Below are positions 46,762 to 59,556 of a stretch of DNA of 64,000 bases, piece after piece; the first letter of the stretch is position 1, and each line of letters opens with the position of its first letter. This stretch comes from Chionoecetes opilio. Taxonomy: Eukaryota > Arthropoda > Malacostraca > Decapoda > Majidae. The notes under the pieces are model-generated. The model made no database searches. It saw only the letters and a program-made list of their open reading frames with translations, and was not told the DNA's origin. The stretch covers positions 31,001-95,000 of the forward strand of contig JACEEZ010020504.1 of the NCBI GenBank assembly GCA_016584305.1, read 5' to 3'. Both the position numbers and the translations under genes were made by a program.

Positions 46762-49115
46762 GGGGGGGGGGGGGGGGGGGGGAAAAACCCCAAAATTCAT
46801 TTTACTGGTAAATGAAAAAGATGAATATGAACTTAAAAGTACTTTTTTTAATCTCTTCTTTTTTCAATGTAGTCCTTCAAAAATAATACAAATAAAGGTA
46901 AAGGGCGATGGGGGAAAAATTTTCTTGAAAAAAAAGAAAAATAACAGACTAAAAAAAAAGCCTTTTACCAATCACGTAGCCCTTTTTCCCTTTTTTTAAA
47001 CCACTTTTACTACACCTTTTAACCTTCGATATACCAAACCACCTTCTCAAAATTTCAAAAATATAAATTGGTTTTTCAGTTACCCCCTTTCCCGTTGCAA
47101 ACCCTTTTTTTTCTTTTTTTGTTCTTTGAAATCCTAAACCTTTTTTCACAATTTTATTTTTTTTTTTTTAAATTTCAACAAAACCCCCCCCCCAAAACCA
47201 AAATCAAACCCCTGAACCATACCTTTCCTTTCCCCCACCTACCTCAAAAAAAAAAAATAATTTCGAAAAAACGCTTGTTAATTCAAAGCACATAAAAAAA
47301 CTCCCAGAAAAAAATATTTCGTAACAAATGAACGGTGTTCAATATTACCTGAAATTAAATTTTTGACCTAATTTTTAATCAACGGAGAAAAAAGGGTAAA
47401 ATAGAAATTTGTAAGTATTTTAATTAACCAAAAATTTTTAAGATTCAATCCTTTTTTTCCTTAAAAGCAGGGGAAAGGGCACTAACGTGGAAATTTCAGC
47501 TAAAAAGTATAAGCCATAAAAAGACTTAACTCTTGAGCTCTAGAAAATTAAAAACACCACACTACCAAATTACCCCCAACCCACCCACGTCCCTCCCCGG
47601 AAAAATTTTGAGCCCGGAACTTCTTGGAAATTCAAAAACTAAATTTTTCCCCTTGATTTTAAAAGGCCCTTGAAAAAATAATTTTTCAAAAATTTCTGTG
47701 AAAAAATTTGGTAAATTTGGGGTATTTTGCAAATCGAAAAAATAATTAATAAGAATTATAATTAATAAGTTACTTAATACTAACAAAAAAAAGAAAAAAA
47801 TTTTGAACTTAAACAAATTTTAAAACCATAAAAACTAAAACCAAAAATAATTCCACCAAAAATTCGTTCGGAGTTTATGAAAGGAAATTTTTACCTCATA
47901 TTTACCTCTCAGAAAAAAAAAATTAAAAGTAGATTACTTACAATTTTTTTTTTCCAAGAATTATTCCCCAAAAAAATTGATCTTTTCCAAAAAAATGAGG
48001 GTAGCAAAACTGTAAATTTAGCCTTAAATGCAACCCACGGGCTACCACAACAATTTTCCAGCAGTTGTAAATTTTTGAGCCCTAACTCTTTTAAAATTAA
48101 AACCATTCTAATTGATTTTTACAGCCAAAGATCAATTTACTTATAAATTTTTTTTAAAAATATATTAAATTTGTAATTTTTAATAGCAAATATTAAGTTA
48201 AAAATATAGGAAGATTTTCCGTGAATAGAAGCATACAATAATTTAATACAATTTCATTGTCAACAAATCCCCCCCAAATCAAAAATGAAATTTTAAAATT
48301 AATTAGTAAATTAATCGTTCAGGAAGTTTATTGAAGCTACCCCCCTCCTTTGCCCCCCAAAAGGGACATATTGGTAATAAATGTCTGTTGTCCCCAACTT
48401 AATATCAAAAAAATTTTTCAACCATAGCAATTGCTTACCCAAAAAACATGCCAAAGATCCAATGTAAAATTTAAAAAATTTTAACTCTTTGGAAAAAAAA
48501 AACATGTTCCCCATAGCCTAAAATAAAATAAAAATCTTTTTCTTTTAATTTTTAGTTGTGATTGGACATCAGTTTTTCCCAAAAGGGTTTTGATAGTGTA
48601 CTGGTTGCATTTCTGGGGGAAAATCAAATGGAATATTTTTCAAGTAAAGAACATATTTTTCAAACATGTAAGTGCCCCCTCACCCCCTAAAAGGGGACAG
48701 TATGGCTTCATAATGTGGAGACCATAATCAAATTTCATATCTCAAAGTTGGTTCATTATATAAGTTCAGTCAAAAACATTTGACGTAATATTTTTTGGGT
48801 GGGGTTAAGAAACCAAAAATTGATGGTGACACATCTCAAAGTGTTTTGAATTGTAACTTCATTGGGGAAAAAATTTCCCAAAAAAAAAAAAATTTTTAAA
48901 GAAAGATATTAAAAACATGAAACATTCTTAAACATAAGTCCAGCCTTAGAATAAACTTTCTATGTTCCTTTCTTTTTGTCTTATGTTCTTAAATGACCTC
49001 CGGTGGTTAGGCCTTTTGAGTGCAGCCTAAAACGTAATGAATATAAATTGGATGCCAAAAAAAAATATGATTGAAAAGATTGAAATAAATTCTCACCACA
49101 TATTGTTTTTCCCTT
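46020..49115. other. AT-rich DNA becoming homopolymer-rich; no gene recognised
   Basis: 46020-46500 reads cleanly but has no gene. From about 46500 long single-base runs dominate, with about 70 A followed by about 29 G at 46687-46782. The text through 49100 is too noisy for reliable frames. No element ends were identified. Confidence 0.5.
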
Positions 49116-49118
49116 CTT

Positions 49119-49280
49119 TTGGAAGAAGAGAGGAAGGAAGGAAGAGAGGAAGAAGAAAAAGAGGAAAAAGGGAAGGAGAGGGGTTTTAAAAGAAAAAGAA
49201 AAGAGAGAGAGAGAAAAGAGAAGAGAGAGAGAGAGAGAGGAAAAGAGAGAGAGAGGAGGAGAGAGAGAGAGAGGGAGAGG

Positions 49281-49356
<76 letters not shown>

Positions 49357-49530
49357 GAGAAGAGAGGAAGAAAAAGGGGAGAGAGAGAGAGAAAAGAGAG
49401 AGAAGAAAAGAGAGAGAGAGAGAAGAGAAGGAGAGAAGGAGAGAGGAGAGAAAGAGAGAGAGGAAAGAGAGAGAGAGAGAGAGAGGAGAGAGGAGAGGAA
49501 AAGAGAGGGGAAAGAGAGAGAGAGAAGGAG

Positions 49531-49583
<53 letters not shown>

Positions 49584-49660
49584 GAGAGGGAGAGGAGAGA
49601 GAGAGGAGAGAGAAGAGGAGAGGAGAGAGGGGGGGGGGGGGGGGGGGGGGGGGGGGAGAG
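49119..49660. repeat. (GA)n purine tract, ~540 bp
   Basis: GA/GAA/GGA units run for over 500 bases, ending in a ~28-base G run (49630-49655). All frames on both strands are free of stops in places, which gives false open frames of up to 234 codons. Confidence 0.97.
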
Positions 49661-50338
49661 AGAGTGTGTTTTTCCCATTTTTCATAAGGTTTACCTTTTC
49701 TGCTTTAACGTTCCAGAATGGGTCAGAAAAATTTGGGCCCCCCCCCCCCCAAAAAGAACTTTAAAACTGCAGTAAACATTTTCCCGCAAAACACCTCCCA
49801 CAAGTAAGTGGGGCCATAAAAAGGAATGGGCATTAAAACCAACCCCGTGGGGTTTTGAGGGAAGTATTAAGACAGTGGGGGAAAGGATTCCCCTTTTTTA
49901 GCGGCCCAGTGGTTCTTGTTTTTCACCTAAATTTCCCCCACTCCATTCAGGTCACCCTGATACCCCCTCTCAAACCTGCCTCTTTTATTTTTTCCCGACT
50001 TTCCCTTAAAAAATTCCCTTGAAAAAAGAGGTATGAAGAAAAGCAGCAAAAAATATAGGGACTTTTTAAAAAATTTTTTCAATTTGGTCAGTTACTGCTC
50101 TTTTAAAATCATACAGGTCTAATTTTTCTTCAGGATTATTTTTGTAAACCCCCATAAACCCATTCGATTTTCCCCGGGGATAATTAGCTTATTTTAGTAA
50201 TCCCTGGGTTACCCCTTGTCCCACTTTTATATCCCGCTTAAAGGGCTATTCACAAAAACATAAACCCATTTTTATATTCCTTTGTCAAAAGAAGAGATAT
50301 GAATAAATCATATGAAAAAAAATCATGCATACACAATC
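49661..50338. other. noisy AT-rich sequence without feature
   Basis: No supportable gene, repeat or element end. Confidence 0.5.
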
Positions 50339-50560
50339 TTAATATATCGCCCCGGACATATTTTGTCCATCGTTGATAAGGAAAAATGAAGGACATAACA
50401 GGGGTTTCTTTAAAAGGGAAATATCATGAATTTTTACTGACTTAGAAGAAGAATGGTCTTCTTCATCTTCATCTAAAAGAGTCTTCATTTGACACGTAAT
50501 TTCCTTCCCTTTATAGTAAGCCATGACATTTAATTCTCTCAATTGGGTTTTTATATTAAA
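50339..50560 (-). other. coding-like segment, unknown (low confidence)
   Basis: The minus strand reads LRELNVMAYYKGKEITCQMK then TLLDEDEEDHSSSK, followed by a possible donor (AAGTCA|GTAAAA) or continuation KIHDISLLKKP. Composition is protein-like and contrasts with the noisy flanks, so it might be an exon of a host gene whose other exons are unreadable. No acceptor of good quality is seen and the product is unknown. Confidence 0.25.
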
Positions 50561-52319
50561 TTTTTTGGGGGAAGGGTTTAAATTTAAAAAGAATACAGTA
50601 TTGTAAAGTTTTTTAGAGTAGTCCCGACCGGGAAATTTTGGGCCCGGGTTTTTGAAACTTTGATTTTTTCCGATCTATTGAAATAAACAAACAAAATTTT
50701 AATAAAATCATGGGGGGGTCATACCATAGTCTTTAAAGTTTTAAATTTTTTTCATTACAGCTCTTTAAATACACTGCGAAGTGCGGACCGCATTTTTTAA
50801 CCTAAAGGGTAAAGGGGACCTAACTCGGGGTAAATTGGTCTATATATAAAAAAAAAAAATTTTTTTTTCTTAAAAATTTGACAAACCCCCAAAAAATTAA
50901 ACAACAGTCAACCTGCCCATGGACACTATCAAACTTTTCTGTGACCTCACATTCCGGGTTTGGCGGAAAAGATGCCCAACACCCACACGTTGGGTTCCAG
51001 TCTTTGATTTCCCTAGTCTTTTTTCTTTTTAGGTCTTGTTAGTTTTCTTTTATAATTTCAAGATTGTATTTAAATTTAGTAATTTTTTCCCTAGGCCAGA
51101 ATTCCCTCCCAAAATTGGGAGTATGTTTCTGTTTCCTTTTTGGTTCTAGGAAAAATTCTTCTTACTTCGTCACAGGCACTTTTTTTGGGATTAAGATTTT
51201 TTTAATAGGAAGGAAATCCGAGGTATAGGAGATATAAAAATTTAAATACCAACCCACCTTTTTTGACTCACTCCCAAACCCTAATCTAGTAACCCACGCT
51301 TTAACCCCCAAAAAAGTCAAACTGCTTTAAAAAAGTGCCCGGGGCAAGGGAAGAACAGGGGCGATGCGGTCAAAAGAGGAAAAAGAGCGGGCGCACGAAA
51401 ACATTTGGCTCTCGCCTCCCTATAAAACATTCATTATCTTTCGAAAGTGGGGATTTGCGGGGAAACTAAAGGAAAATTTTTCCTAGAATTAAAAAAGGGA
51501 AACAGAACCACACTCCCAATTGGTAGGGAATTTGGTCCTAAGTAAAATAATATCGTTAGGTTACGTAATCAAGCCCCCGTTAGGTTTGTTAACTACAGGG
51601 GGGTAGGGTGGGGGATAGCCCCCAGTTATGTCAGGGAGTATTGGTTTATAGGAAAATATTGGTTGAAAATGACATTTTCCGTTCCATTAAGGTAAACAGA
51701 AATTATTCTCCCCCTTTTGTAGAGAATTCTGGTCCTTGAGTAAAAATTTTACCCTTAATTTATATACCAGCACCCCTTAAAAAATAATTCCATATTAAAC
51801 ATTCAAAAACCTGAAAAAAAAGAAAAAAAGGCAAAAAAAGCAGTTAAACCTCAACCCTGTTTGCCGTGGGGGTACATTACACGGTCCAATTTACCCCCAG
51901 TGTTTTTTTCACGGGGTAAATACGGACCCAAAATGAGCATTTACATACAAAAATAGACAAAATAGGCATTTTTTATATGTTTATGTTAAAGTAGGGAAAA
52001 ACACTCCCATATAAGCTTTTTACAAGAATTACTCCATCTCGTATTTTTAAACCTGAAAATTCGCCCAATAGCTGTTTTGTAAAAAAAATTGCCCCAACTT
52101 TTTTTGCTGTCATTTTACTCTTTTCTATTTTTGGGTTCCCGGGTTCAGTACATGTTTATTTTATATTTATTTAATACTAGAAAAGTTAAAAAAGGTTGTT
52201 TTATTTCATGGGATATTTTAAAATGTTACCTCTTATTTTTATTAAACAAAAAACCAAGCAAAAATGGCGGGCCAAATGAACCCGGGCCTTGGAAGGGCCA
52301 AATTACCCCCGGGCGGCCC
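50561..52319. repeat. noisy stretch with dispersed repeat copy 4
   Basis: About 51330-51560 repeats the block order of the 7.2-, 14.3- and 14.9-kb copies (GGCAAGGGAAGAACAGGG, GCACGAAAACATT, CTCTCGCCTCCCTATAAA, TTTGCGGGGAAACT, TTTTCCTAGAATT). About 51640-51750 repeats part of it again. Otherwise no feature. Confidence 0.45.
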
Positions 52320-53345
52320 CTATAAAAATTTAAAAATGTTATCGAAATCGACCCCAATACCCCCCTTTACCCTAATAAAATTTTCCCAACCTTACATTAA
52401 TTTTAAGACCAAATTATAAATTTCCCTTTACTAAATTTAAAGCGGAGTTAACCCCATAGCCCCCTCGCAATTGATAGTTTCCCCAGAAAATTATACAAAA
52501 TTTTTTAAAAAGTCGAGAGTTAGACCCCAAAACACTCTTATCATGGTAAAAATTTCTTATAAACATTTTTAAGGTCATATTAAATTTTCCCTTGACCTAA
52601 TTTCTGCGGGTCTTCTCTATAGCATTTCCGTCGCAAATTGATAGTTTTCGAGAAAATGGATAAAAAAAAAAAATTTAAAAAATCAAGATGTCAACCCCAT
52701 AATTATTTTTTCATAGTAAAATTTGGCTCTATTTATTTTGAAGGGAATATATAATCCTTGACTATTTAAAGCAGGGGTTTCTCATGGTATTTCCGTCGCA
52801 AATTCATAGTTTCCGAAAAATTGAAGAAAAAAAAAACGTCAAGAGTCAACCCCCAAAACTTATATCATAGCAAAATTACCCTAATCATGTACAAAATTTG
52901 AAAGCCAATTCTAATCCTTGGGCCTTTTTTAATGCGGGGGGTTTCTCTATCTATTTCCGTCGCAAATTGATAGTTTTCCCAAAAATGGGTAAAAAAAAAA
53001 AAAAAAAATCATCGGATGTCAGACCCCAATATCATTTTCATAGCAAAAAAACCCCCAAACATGTACTTAATTTGAAGGGGCATTTTCTAGTTTTACCAAT
53101 TAATGGGGGGGCTTTTCTATAGTATTTCCCTCGCAAATCAATAGTTTCCGGACAAATTTAAAAAAAAAAAAAAAAAATCGTCAAGATGGGCACCAATCAC
53201 TCCTTAATCATATAAAAATTGCCTAAAGCATTTTGAAGGGCCCAAATTTTAATTCCTTGACCTAATTTAAGTGGGGTCTACTCTATGTATTTCCCTCGCA
53301 AATTAACAGTTACCGAGAAAATGGATAAAAACAAGTTGTGGGATA
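52320..53345. repeat. ~155-170-bp tandem satellite, about six units
   Basis: Each unit contains TATTTCCGTCGCAAATTGAT then AGTTTTCCGAGAAAATGGAT followed by an A run, GTCAACCCC, TCATAGTAAAA and TTTGAAGG, CCTTGACCTAATTTA. Units start at about 52445, 52625, 52785, 52955, 53115 and 53285. Spacing varies with homopolymer length. Confidence 0.8.
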
Positions 53346-53599
53346 AAAGAGGGGGACGATAGAGGGGTGCAACACTTTCAACATGAAATAACCTGCACAA
53401 ATCATTCCACCGCCCTTTTTTATCCTTTAAAACGGGGGGAGGGTTCCAGGGAGCCCCTTTTAACCTCAGGTGTATTTACTCTCCAGGCATGGTGGTGGGT
53501 AAAAAGGTTAAATATGTATTGTGATCTGGACTGTTTCCCGCAAAAAACTGGGAAATTTAACTGTTTTTTGGGTTTTAGTTTGCCGGAAGGTACTCACAC

Positions 53600-54150
53600 A
53601 CACAGTTACCAATGTCTTTATTTCAATTATCTGTGTTTTTTTGTTTTTCCCTTTACAAGCTCGTTAAAAAAAATCAATATCTATCTTTGTCACTTTTCCC
53701 TCAACTTGTAGAAATTGCTTGTTAAATGCTTGTATTCGCTTTGTTAAAAAGATATGCGAAGAGAAAGCAACTGTCAACTATTCGGTTACCATGTCTTTAT
53801 TTCCCATTTTCTATCTATTTACCGGGGTTTTTTCCCTCCTAAGCCGTATAAAAACAATCAAGTATCTGTGTATACTGCATTCCATCAATTTTAGAAACTG
53901 CTTGTTAAATGCTTGTATTCGGTTTTTTAAATTAATGCGAAGAGAATGCAAAATTGTCAACTAATTACAGTTATCAAAGGGAGCTACATTTTTTGCTATA
54001 TTTCATTTCTTGTGTTAAATTTTCATCTATAAGCTCGTCTTTTTTATAAATTATCATCTAAAACCATGCAATTTCCCCCGTACATGTAGAATAGATTGTA
54101 TATCCTTACATTCGCCTTAGAGTAGGGATTAAGCATATAGGAGGGTAATG
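53600..54150. repeat. ~183-bp tandem repeat, three diverged units
   Basis: CTTGTTAAATGCTTGTATTC occurs at about 53715 and 53898, and the blocks CAACT...GTTACCATGTCTTTATTT and AAGCTCGT/AAGCCGT recur with the same spacing. 53346-53600 holds nothing recognised. Confidence 0.75.
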
Positions 54151-54439
54151 TCTAGCTGCAAACCTCGTCTGCGTCTGTCTGTTGTTTGTTGTTGAAGGGG
54201 TGTATTTCGAAATCGACGATATTGCCCGTCTGTCTGTTCTTTTCCCCCCGCTTCTTCTCTTTTGTTTTTCTTTCTAGCTGTTTCTATCCCTCTCTCGATC
54301 TCTCTTTCCACAAAAGTCCTGTTACTGATCAATAAAGGTTTTTGTCATATTAAAATAAAACTTTTCTACTAACATAGTATCCACGTATTCATTTTGAAAA
54401 TAAAAGTTTTGAATCCCCTAAATCCGTTTCTCATGAGTT

Positions 54440-54865
54440 TTAAGTACGTAATTTAAACGTGAAACCATACTAATATTAAGTAGAAAAAACACTATTCTGA
54501 ACGTCTTAATTTCGTTAAAAACGATCTTAGCGACGTAACCAAAAACTACCTAAATAAACAGCAATTATATTAAAAGTAAAACTTACGTATCTTAACAATG
54601 TTCCCGTATTATTATGTTTTATTTACGTTTGAAACTTCAATATCACGTTAATCTGATGTTTAAGACGTATGAAAACGTAAAACCACTACGTAATATTTAG
54701 TAGAAGAAAAACCGTATTCTGTAAGTTTAATTAGTTTAAAAAAGTATCGTTAACGACGAACCAAAAACTACCTAAAATACAACATAACCATTCAAGAGGT
54801 ACGTATGATTTACTATTTACGAATTTCCTAACGTTAAACCCAAAAAGTCCTTTTTCAAAAAGTAA
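54440..54865. repeat. ~228-bp diverged dimer rich in ACGTAA
   Basis: GTGAAACCATACTAATATTA then AGTAGAAAAAACACTATTCTG (about 54460) is repeated as GTAAAACCACTACGTAATATTT then AGTAGAAGAAAAACCGTATTC (about 54678). Both are followed by GACGTAACCAAAAACTACCT or a close match. Confidence 0.7.
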
Positions 54866-56286
54866 GGTTTACGTAGTGTGTTTGCTGGGCCCTCAGCTCG
54901 TTCCTAACCTAGGTAAACCCGGACATGGGACTGGCCCCAAACTAACCTAACCTAAAATATTTGGATATTGCTGGTATTTAATCCTTTGGGGAGAAAACGA
55001 GAAAAGCATATTTAAAATATATATTGGGGACTGTAATATCACTCAAAAACTGGAACTGCACCGAAAAAAAGAAACACTCGCCGCGAGGAAAAATTGGAAA
55101 AACCCCGCCCCAGTCTGAGGAATTCCTATCGGCGCAGTTTCCCGATCCAATGGATTGATACTAATATCATATTTCCGATATTAGATTAGATTTTTGTTGC
55201 CTTTAACATGTGTTAGAAAAATGTGGATTTACAGACCAAGAAAAAAAGACGAAAAATTTCAATTAGTAGAAGGGTGGGAAACGTGACTGATTTTTGGCTG
55301 TTTTTGCTTGATTGTTTGTATGTAAGGCAGGTAAGGCAAACTTATTATATCATGTAGACCGGTTGCTGTGATAATAGGGGACATAATGGTAATATGATAC
55401 TTTTTTTATACTTTTCCCATGATTCGAGGACAAAACTTTTTTTTAAACTGAATTGCTTTTATGTTTTTTGAATTTATCGGCACTCTTTTTTTTGGGAGGA
55501 ACAATTCCATAATTTCCCCCCGTTTGGTTTTTGAAGGGCTTGTGTTAAAGGCTCAGGCCATTTATCATAACAAAAAGGGGGAAAAAAAAGTGTTTGTTAT
55601 CTTTAGGGTTAATAGTAAAAAAAGGAGGATTTATTATTATTAAAAAATGCAAAAGGGTTACATGGGACATAAATCTGAGAATAGACTGGCATGTATGGTA
55701 ATAGCTTTTTATTATTGAAGGATATTGCTTGTATAGCTAAAAGGAAGCATATTGATAATCTCTTCTCAAAATTTGATCCAAGAATGCTCGTATGAAAAAT
55801 CAGTGTAAAAATGTTCAATCAGTTCCCCTTAAACGTAGTTATAGTTTAACTATACATGCTCTCGTTATATGACCCTTTTTGCTTCGTTCGGCATGGTTTT
55901 GCGAGAATTAATGATATGAGACTCTTTAACTTGGGGATTATTTAGTGTTTTTCCCATACTCCCCCTCTCCCACAAAACAACTTGGGGGCCTGGGGAATGC
56001 GGATATTTTGGCTGGGGTACAAAATAGCGTCGCAACCACATGTTTTTGGTTAAGGGGTTAAAAAAATTTCCCCCAAAAGGGAATATTATTGGGTTTCTTC
56101 TGAGTCTAGAAACGTGTGAACCCGCCGATTCTCACAGAATGATGACCGAAGTGTCGAGAACCCCCCCCCCCCCCCCGGAGGTTAGGGGAGGGTAGGGTTT
56201 GATTTGGGGGAGTTTTTGGGGTTTGCTTAGGTTTGATTTTGGGTTTGGTTAGGGTTTTCGGGGGGTCAAAACCCCCCATATTTTGG
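54866..56286. other. no feature recognised
   Basis: Mixed clean and noisy AT-rich sequence with a C run at about 56160-56175. Nothing with element ends or convincing codons. Confidence 0.5.
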
Positions 56287-56290
56287 TTAA

Positions 56291-57747
56291 AGTAATCGTC
56301 CAGACCATTTCATCATTCCTATTTTTAAAGCAAAAAAATCATAGCCATTAACGAGTTTTTCAACAATACGTCGTCATTTTTGTATCCAGTCAGGCCGTTT
56401 TTAAATAATCCGCAATCAAAATCTGCAAATTCCCCGAGTTGTCAAAAAACACTCAAGGTTTGCAGACGCTCATGCTCAGGCTCGGTGACGTAGCACCCAG
56501 GGAGGCTACTCTTTCGCGCTTGATCAGAGAAGCACGTAAACACAGGATAAATATATACTTGAAGATATTTGGGTGTTCTGATAGATTTTTTTTGCTATAT
56601 GCCACAGCATGCATCCTTTATGGGTGCAGCAAGACAGCTGTGCCTTTCGAGAAAAGTTTGCACACGGAAAGGGAGTGGCGTGTGTGGGGGTGATACACGC
56701 CTATAGTGTGTTGGGGCGACCCAGTTGTGTTGAGAAACGGTGTGTAGTGTCCCACAGCGGGTGAAAGACGGGGTGAGAGTGTGCAGCGCGACTAGTCGCC
56801 TACCCAGTGTGGGGTTAATTGGGACGATGAGTGTGAGGTGAGCCTGTGTTACACGTGTGTGTTTGGACAAGGGCGGGCCCCCCCCCCCCCCGTAAGACAG
56901 TGACTCATTTCCAAAACACCATACCCACCATAACGGGTGGCCCTGTTAGACGGGGACGCCAGGACTGGCAGCAGCGGTGGACCACCACGACTGTGAGGTT
57001 TTGCCTCTTAACAAGACCAAGTAAACCAAGTAGACCAGTTGTGGAGTGGGGTTTGCCCTGTGGTGAGAGACCCTGTGGTGGTGTGGCTGTCACACTTTCT
57101 GCCTTCCCGCCCGCAATTTTTCCCAACTCTATGTGTAGTTAATGCTAGTATGTGGTTTCCGAGTAAGGGACTTTTGACTGTAGCCCCAAAACTAACCTTA
57201 GGATTTTCTCGAAAGTACCTTCATTGTGATTCCCCCCACACACATGGTTAAAACCCTTTTTACCATCCATGTTTTGGAGAAGTGCTAGGTCCTCCTGCTG
57301 AACCTCAGGCTCTGTAACACCTGTTCACCCACCTCGTACTCGGGCTCAAACATATAGGATCCCATGACAATCTGAGGTTCGTTTTCCTCATAGTATACGC
57401 GACCAGCGTCATTTCTTTCGGGGGTCAGATTGAGCATCGTACTCTAGATCTGTCACAGCGACAGATTCACTGTCTGACACCGAAGTACAATCCTCATCAT
57501 AAAAATTTGCCCACAGGTGTCCAGACAGAGTGGGCTGCGGGCGTCCCTGTTCTGACGTCATCAATAACAGTCGTAAACCCCGTTGGAGGGAAGATTTTTT
57601 TTTTCGCGCGCTTTTTTTCAAAAGTCGTGTTTTTCCGGAAATAAGGGCCCGGAAATCAATTATTTTTTGGTGGATTAGATGTTTTTAATGTAAAATGTAG
57701 TGTTTTCAACATAATTCGGCAAAAAAAAATTGGGTCTGGACGATTAC
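56291..57747 (-). mobile_element. TTAA-flanked DNA element, copy 1 (plus orientation of the pair)
   Basis: Ends AGTAATCGTCCAGACC and GGTCTGGACGATTAC are inverted copies, and TTAA flanks both sides (56287-56290 and 57748-57751). TTAA duplications point to piggyBac- or Kolobok-type elements. On the minus strand a start-like region reads SGHLWANFYDEDCTSVSDSE then SVAVTDLEYDAQSD, followed in another frame by VMGSYMFEPEYEVGEQ. This acidic N-terminus with YxFEP is reminiscent of the multi-copy P2X7-C-terminus-like proteins carried by transposons, but no transposase core can be read. Confidence 0.7.
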
Positions 57748-57751
57748 TTAA

Positions 57752-58151
57752 TCTTGGTTAGGCAAATTTCTCTAGATATAAGGAAATGACCCCAGATCTA
57801 GGGAATTTTACCCCCTACACAACTCTTAAATTACGTGTTTCCGACGCATAATTTGTTAACCACCCGAAAACCTCGCATTCCACATTTGGGGAAGTGGGAG
57901 GGTATGGGCAAACACTAGAAATTTTTTAATTTGCACCATTCTCATTATCTGAGCAATTTTAAATGCATGGGGTTTTTTTAATGGCAATATCTCTTAACTT
58001 TTCTTTTGTTTTTGTGAAAAATTCCCATTCATTTTTATTGCAGGCTCCGGGGAAAACGTATTGCTCATATCACACAAGTGTACCATAAAATAAACCGGGG
58101 TTGTGTTTTTTTTTTTTAAAAAAAAAAAAATAATAATATCCGATTTTTTTA
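57752..58151. other. spacer between the two inverted element copies
   Basis: AT-rich, with a T/A run near 58110-58135. Nothing recognisable. Confidence 0.5.
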
Positions 58152-59490
58152 TAATCGTCCAGACCCAATTTTTTTTGCCAAATTATGTTAAATTACATTC
58201 AAAACAAACCCAAAAAAAAATTGATTTCCAGGCTTTTTTCCCGGGAAAAAAAAACCGATTTGAAAAAAGCGCGCGAAAAAAAAAAATCTTCCCCCCAACA
58301 GGGCTACAAATGTTATTGATGACGTCAGAACGGGGACGCGCAGAACCTGTCCTGACACCTTCGGCAAAAGTTATGATGAGCGATTGTACTTGGTGTCAGA
58401 CAGTGAATCTTCGCTGTGAAGATTAGAGTACGAGCTAAATTGAAAACGAAAGAAATGACCTGGCGCGTATACATAGGAAAAGAACCTCGATTGTCAGGGA
58501 CCTATATGTTTGAGCCCGAGTACGAGGGGGATGAACGGTGTAGCGAGCCTGGGGTTTAGCGGGAGGACCTCATTTCTCCAAAACAGGGATGGTAAAAAAG
58601 GTTAAACCATTGTGTGTGGGAACAAAATGAAGGTACTTTCGAAAAATCCTAGGGTTATTTTTTGAAGCTACAGTCAAACGCCATTACTCGGAAACCAATA
58701 CTAGCATTAATACGCATAAGTTTTAAAAAAATGCGGGCGGGAAGGCAGAAAGTGTGCAGCCACACCCCCACAGGGTCTCTCACCAAGGGCACGCCCTCCA
58801 CAAATGGTTTTTCTTGGTTTACTTGGGGCTTGAAAAGGAAAGCCCCACGTGTGGTGGGCCACCGTGCGCCAGTCGGGTCCCCGCTAACAGGCCCCCCCCC
58901 GGTCTGGATGGTGTTTGGACTTTCACTGTTTACGGGGGGGGGCCGCCCTTGTCCAGCACACCCTGTACACAGGCTCACCCCACACTCGTGTCCCCCCCAA
59001 CACGGTACCACTAGTCGCGCTGCACACTTCCCCAGCTTTTACCAGCTGTGTCCCTCGCAACACCGTTTTTTTCAACACAACTGCCCGCCCCCCCACTATA
59101 GGCGTGTACACCCTACACACGCCCCTCCTTTTCCGGGGCAAACTTTTCTCGAAAGGACAGCTGTCTTGCACACCCATAAAGGGCTGTGTGGCATATAGCA
59201 AAAAAATCTATCAAAAACACCCAAATATTTCAAGTATATTTTCTCTGTGGTTTTCGTCCTCTCTGATCAGCGCGGGAAGAGGAGCCTCCCCAAAAGTACC
59301 CCAGCCTGAGCCCGAGCGTCTGCAAACCTTGAGGTGTTTTGAAAAATCGGGGGAAATTTACAGATTTTGAGCGGGGTTATTTAAAAAGGGTGATGGATAC
59401 AAAAAGTGACGACGTATTGTTGATATACTCGTTAATGGCTATGATTTGATTGCATAAATCAGGAATGATGAAATGGTCTGGGACGATTAC
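58152..59490 (+). mobile_element. TTAA-type DNA element, copy 2 (inverted relative to copy 1)
   Basis: It starts TAATCGTCCAGACCC and ends GGTCTGGGACGATTAC, and along its whole length it matches the reverse complement of copy 1 with many indels and substitutions (for example TTTGAGCCCGAGTACGAGG near 58510, CTATAGGCGTGTA near 59100, GCATATAGCAAAAAAATCTA near 59190). Target duplications are not clear. TTTAG follows the right end. Confidence 0.7.
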
Positions 59491-59556
59491 TTTAGTCTGA
59501 TTTTTTTTTTAAATCGATTTTTTTTTATTTCTGTGTGGGTTGTCACCGGGAGGCGA

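Noticed and set aside
49119..49775. Open frames of more than 200 codons in the GA tract on both strands
   Set aside because: Pure (GA)n/(CT)n cannot encode stops. The translations are Arg/Glu or Leu/Ser repeats.
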